A stretch of 64,000 nt of DNA from Pedobacter cryoconitis (lineage in GTDB: Bacteria; Bacteroidota; Bacteroidia; Sphingobacteriales; Sphingobacteriaceae): contig NZ_CP014504.1 of NCBI RefSeq assembly GCF_001590605.1, positions 3,968,001 through 4,032,000 on the forward strand. Direction: 5' to 3'. Of this stretch, positions 61,365-64,000 are shown piece after piece (position 1 is the first letter of the stretch; the number at the start of each line of letters is the position of its first letter). The translations under genes were made by a program, and so were the position numbers. The notes under the pieces were generated by a model. That model was not told the DNA's origin. It worked only from the letters and a program-made list of their open reading frames with translations, and did no database searches.

Positions 61365-62726
61365 TTATTCAATAATTTCCCAATATCCTCTGGTTCCGCC
61401 AATTCGTTTAATATATCCTTTCTCTTTTAATAAATCTATATGTGCCTGAGCTGCTGAAACATTGATATTTAATAGTTTCCCTAATTCTCTTTTAGATAGT
61501 GTATTACTTTCTCTTAATAGGCTTAAGACCTCAACTTGTCTGTAGGTTAGTCTATTTATTGGACCACCTATTGGACCACCCATTGGACCACCCATTGGAC
61601 CACCCATTGGACCACCTTTCTTAACCTCGTCATTAATTAAGCTATCCTCTATTTCTTTATGTATCGGAAACGACATTCTTAAAAAGTGTTCCGTGAACTT
61701 AAAACATTCCTTACTATAAGACTCTAGTATACGAGGTATTCCTGATCCTAATTGTTCTACTAAATCGAGGTCTTTATAGATTCGCATGATTTCTTTATTC
61801 CTTGGGATAGAAAACCCTTGAAAGAACTCTTCAAGGCTCAGCCCATCCGGCAGACTACATGTTGAAGTAATTTCAATTCTATCATCGAAAATCTCAAATT
61901 TAGGTGGTACTTCATTCGTATAATCATTATGCACAATCGCATTAATTACTGCTTCACGCAAAGCAATTGGATCCCAAAATCTGATTTCTATTCTCTCTTT
62001 TGCAGTGATCCTGGTAAGCGTTTTATTTTCTACATTAAGCTTATCCAAAACCTGTTTGGTAGCTTTAATCAATGATTCGTACCCGTACTCATTATTTTCT
62101 ATGAGATTTACCCTGTTAAGTCCGCTATACTTAGCCAGCTTTATTGAATTGCTATTTTTGTCTGACATCAAATAGGCAACATAGTTATAGTGTTCATCTG
62201 CATTGAGGAGTTCCAGATTAGCGGCAAACTTATCATTAAGCTTCTTACTAACTGCCTCATAATAGATTTTCAACTGTTCAAAACTAAGATTTTGATGGTT
62301 AGACTTAATTTTACCAATAGAGTTACGTGTCCGTTTAGAAAACAATGTATCTATCATTTTTTGTGGCATGGGTTCTGAAGCAGCGCCAATTCTAATAAAA
62401 CTACCTTTTTCAGTCATTCCATATTTTCTGAGGAAATAGGGTTTTTCACTCCCACTGGCGACGATAATTTTAATAATATTTAAATTGTCCTTTTTCTCGC
62501 TTACCACATCAAATAATCCCAGGCAAGATGATGCAATATTATTTTTTAGCCGATCTTTTATTTTAAGCTGATCTCCGTCAGAATCAATAACGCCTACAGT
62601 ACGACCAGTCTTTGTAATTCCAATATAAATTACACCACCTTCTTTATAGTTTAAAAAAGCGGTCACTTCTTTCTCTAATGAGTCGGTCAGTTCTTGTTTA
62701 TATTCTATCCGGTTAGATTCAATCAT
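61365..62726 (-). CDS. Schlafen/AlbA-type ATP-binding protein with winged helix
   Basis: A 453-residue protein. The N-terminal AlbA_2 (Schlafen-like) domain is at ~1-125 (SLEKEVTAFLNYKEGGVIYIGI, then GRTVGVIDSDGD). A GHKL-like ATPase region follows (~235-340, LREAVINAIVHNDY and LVEQLGSGIPRIL). A GGPM/GGPI repeat at ~372-392 links to a C-terminal winged helix (RQVEVLSLLRESNTLSKREL). Such proteins are often called transcriptional regulators and also occur in defence islands, but no function is proven. A Fic gene lies upstream on the same strand. Confidence 0.85.
   Translation of the reverse strand: MIESNRIEYKQELTDSLEKEVTAFLNYKEGGVIYIGITKTGRTVGVIDSDGDQLKIKDRLKNNIASSCLGLFDVVSEKKDNLNIIKIIVASGSEKPYFLRKYGMTEKGSFIRIGAASEPMPQKMIDTLFSKRTRNSIGKIKSNHQNLSFEQLKIYYEAVSKKLNDKFAANLELLNADEHYNYVAYLMSDKNSNSIKLAKYSGLNRVNLIENNEYGYESLIKATKQVLDKLNVENKTLTRITAKERIEIRFWDPIALREAVINAIVHNDYTNEVPPKFEIFDDRIEITSTCSLPDGLSLEEFFQGFSIPRNKEIMRIYKDLDLVEQLGSGIPRILESYSKECFKFTEHFLRMSFPIHKEIEDSLINDEVKKGGPMGGPMGGPMGGPIGGPINRLTYRQVEVLSLLRESNTLSKRELGKLLNINVSAAQAHIDLLKEKGYIKRIGGTRGYWEIIE
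61561..61619 (-). repeat. 12-bp in-frame minisatellite
   Basis: Five units of GGACCACCCATT (first one GGACCACCTATT, last one incomplete) inside the AlbA-type gene. They encode the GGPM/GGPI linker. The unit is a multiple of three, so slippage changes linker length but not frame. Confidence 0.8.
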
Positions 62727-62794
62727 TGAGGTTCTTAATTTTAGAATTTTTTTATATAAGTCTTTTCACAGGCTATATCCACTGAAAATCAACA

Positions 62795-62833
62795 GGCCTC
62801 ACATTAAAATTAACAACATTTTAATGTGAGGCC
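62795..62833. repeat. 16-bp perfect inverted repeat
   Basis: GGCCTCACATTAAAAT / ATTTTAATGTGAGGCC with a 7-nt loop, 69 bp upstream of the AlbA-type start codon. It can serve as a terminator for the Fic gene or as an operator. Confidence 0.7.
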
Positions 62834-62860
62834 CAAATCTGAAATCAAAATATGAGCTGT

Positions 62861-62898
62861 ATATTCCAACTGCTCTAAAATTAGTGCAGTTGGAATAT
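62861..62898. repeat. 13-bp perfect inverted repeat
   Basis: ATATTCCAACTGC / GCAGTTGGAATAT with a 12-nt loop, 28 bp from the previous inverted repeat. It lies between the Fic stop and the AlbA-type promoter region. Confidence 0.65.
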
Positions 62899-62971
62899 TT
62901 CAGCGTAGTTACTCCTATTATCTGGTAGTTAGTTAGCACTTATTATAAATACCAGCCAAATAGAACTTTAT

Positions 62972-64000
62972 TTATTCAGAAAGAATTCGATAAAGTTCCA
63001 GATTGAGGTAATAGCTATTCCCTTGCACAATTCTTTTTTCAAGGACTCCCATTTCTATTAAGATCTCCAGGTATTTTCTTGCCGTATTCTCTGCATACAC
63101 TCCAGCAGAAGTAAAGTGTTTGATTTTGGTAAAAGGCTGGCTAAATAGTGCTTCCACTAATTTTTCAGGCCTTAAAATATCTCCTCGTTCTATTACAGCT
63201 GCAAGTATTGCTTCCTTCGCAGCTATTATATCTGTTATTTTATTATAAGTTAGATTCGACGTCATCTCTACAGCCTTCAACATATATAATAACCAGGATT
63301 TCCAGCTCCCACGCTGCGTGATACCAGCTAATCCTGCGTAATAATCTTCTTTGTTGTCAATGATATAACGGCTCAGATAGAGTATTGGATAATCCAATAA
63401 GCCTTTTTTAGTCAGATAATGAATGTTAAATATCCTGCCTGTTCGTCCATTTCCATCTCTGAATGGATGAATCGCCTCAAACTGAAAATGTCCGATTGCC
63501 ATTTTCAAAAGTGGATCTACCGGATGTTTTTTGTCATCATTTAAGAAATCTATTAAATTAGCGAGTTTAGTTTCAACGATATTACTCCCTCTGGGTGGTG
63601 TATAAAATGGTTTCCCAGCGTTGGGCCCCGTTCCCCCTTCTTTAATGTAAATCTGTGCGATAGGTGTTCTTATACCGTCACTAAATTGACTAATAATCTG
63701 ATACATCTTTACAAAATATCCTTCATCAAAACTTTCTCTTTTTAAATGCTCATAACCAATCCATAAAGCTTTTCTATAATTCAGAACTTCCTTCGCAGCC
63801 CCCTGCACAGAACTTTGTTCATTTTCACTATAGGCTCTATATAATTCATCATCAGTAGTAAAAATATTTTCGATCGCACTTGATGCTTTAGCCTCCTGTA
63901 AACTAATAGAATTAATAAGCATACCCTGATTCGGTATTGCAATACTTCTTCCTTGTAATCTCCCTAAAGCAGCTTTTGAATTACCTAATTGTTTATATAT
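62972..64000 (-). CDS. class II Fic family protein with winged helix (5' end outside window)
   Basis: At least 343 residues; the frame stays open to the window edge, so the ATG at 63922 is internal and the first residues are missing. The Fic motif HPFRDGNGRTGRIF has all catalytic residues (His, Asp, Gly, Asn, Gly, Arg). An inhibitory helix SSAIEN fits (S/T)xxxE(G/N) and lies before the Fic domain, so this is a class II Fic enzyme. The last ~90 residues form a winged helix (KHFTSAGVYAENTARKYLEILIEMGV). Fic enzymes AMPylate targets; the target is unknown. Confidence 0.9.
   Translation of the reverse strand: MYKQLGNSKAALGRLQGRSIAIPNQGMLINSISLQEAKASSAIENIFTTDDELYRAYSENEQSSVQGAAKEVLNYRKALWIGYEHLKRESFDEGYFVKMYQIISQFSDGIRTPIAQIYIKEGGTGPNAGKPFYTPPRGSNIVETKLANLIDFLNDDKKHPVDPLLKMAIGHFQFEAIHPFRDGNGRTGRIFNIHYLTKKGLLDYPILYLSRYIIDNKEDYYAGLAGITQRGSWKSWLLYMLKAVEMTSNLTYNKITDIIAAKEAILAAVIERGDILRPEKLVEALFSQPFTKIKHFTSAGVYAENTARKYLEILIEMGVLEKRIVQGNSYYLNLELYRILSE

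Overview
The window comes from a Bacteroidota chromosome, most likely a Sphingobacteriaceae member close to Pedobacter. The evidence is the low GC content, a PorT-type protein of the type IX secretion system, a carboxypeptidase-like/TonB-type outer membrane receptor, the NAD kinase - DUF6089 - UppS - BamA - OmpH - OmpH - MurI gene order, two K+-dependent-pyrophosphatase signatures in HppA, and repeated promoters with the phylum-specific -7 box TAnnTTTG. Species cannot be fixed from the sequence alone. No rRNA, tRNA, CRISPR array, intact insertion sequence or prophage was seen.

Layout. 1-4.3 kb: 5' end of clpC (minus), a small hypothetical gene, a Crp-like regulator, a DUF4406 protein, a tandem pair of SMI1/KNR4-like genes and a lipoprotein. 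4.5-10.8 kb: ettA, a large TonB-type outer membrane protein, a half-length DUF1456 protein and a DbpA-like helicase. 11-15 kb: trehalose cluster, a GH15 hydrolase converging on a fused trehalose-phosphate synthase/phosphatase. 15.2-21.5 kb: a YkuK-type protein, a DUF4468-like protein, a porin and an ammonium transporter, an SRPBCC protein, a YhcC radical SAM protein and a carboxypeptidase-regulatory-domain protein. 21.5-23.5 kb: a gene-poor island with at least five kinds of short repeat. 23.5-31.3 kb: transport block with an APC permease, membrane pyrophosphatase hppA, two near-identical tandem APC permeases and MarC. 31.3-40.2 kb: RsmB-like methyltransferase, a substrate-binding-like lipoprotein, guaA, dCMP deaminase, a FucP-type transporter, LysE and a long PurF homologue. 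40.2-44.2 kb: accessory-looking stretch with a DUF1566 lipoprotein, a candidate glycosyltransferase and two membrane proteins, separated by structured repeats. 44.2-55.9 kb: envelope and cofactor genes. 56-61.3 kb: engB, a UbiA-family prenyltransferase, an M3 peptidase and a long APC permease. 61.3-64 kb: a Schlafen/AlbA-type ATP-binding protein and a class II Fic protein that runs off the window.

Most of the window is ordinary core and transport chromosome, and I did not find a clear new multi-gene system. The points most worth a second look are: (1) a membrane pyrophosphatase whose gate glutamate is missing from TM6 and appears in TM5; (2) a pair of ~80-bp structured repeats, each placed exactly between convergent genes; (3) the repeat island at 21.6-23.5 kb, including a 23-bp perfect-stem hairpin that shares a core with a larger inverted-repeat element at 40.3 kb; (4) an intrinsic terminator ending 2 nt before the murI start codon; (5) the duplicated permease unit that carries its own terminator-promoter leader; (6) the AlbA-type and Fic genes at the right edge. 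Several start codons were moved downstream of the longest possible reading frame where a promoter, a terminator or the previous gene made the longer form unlikely.
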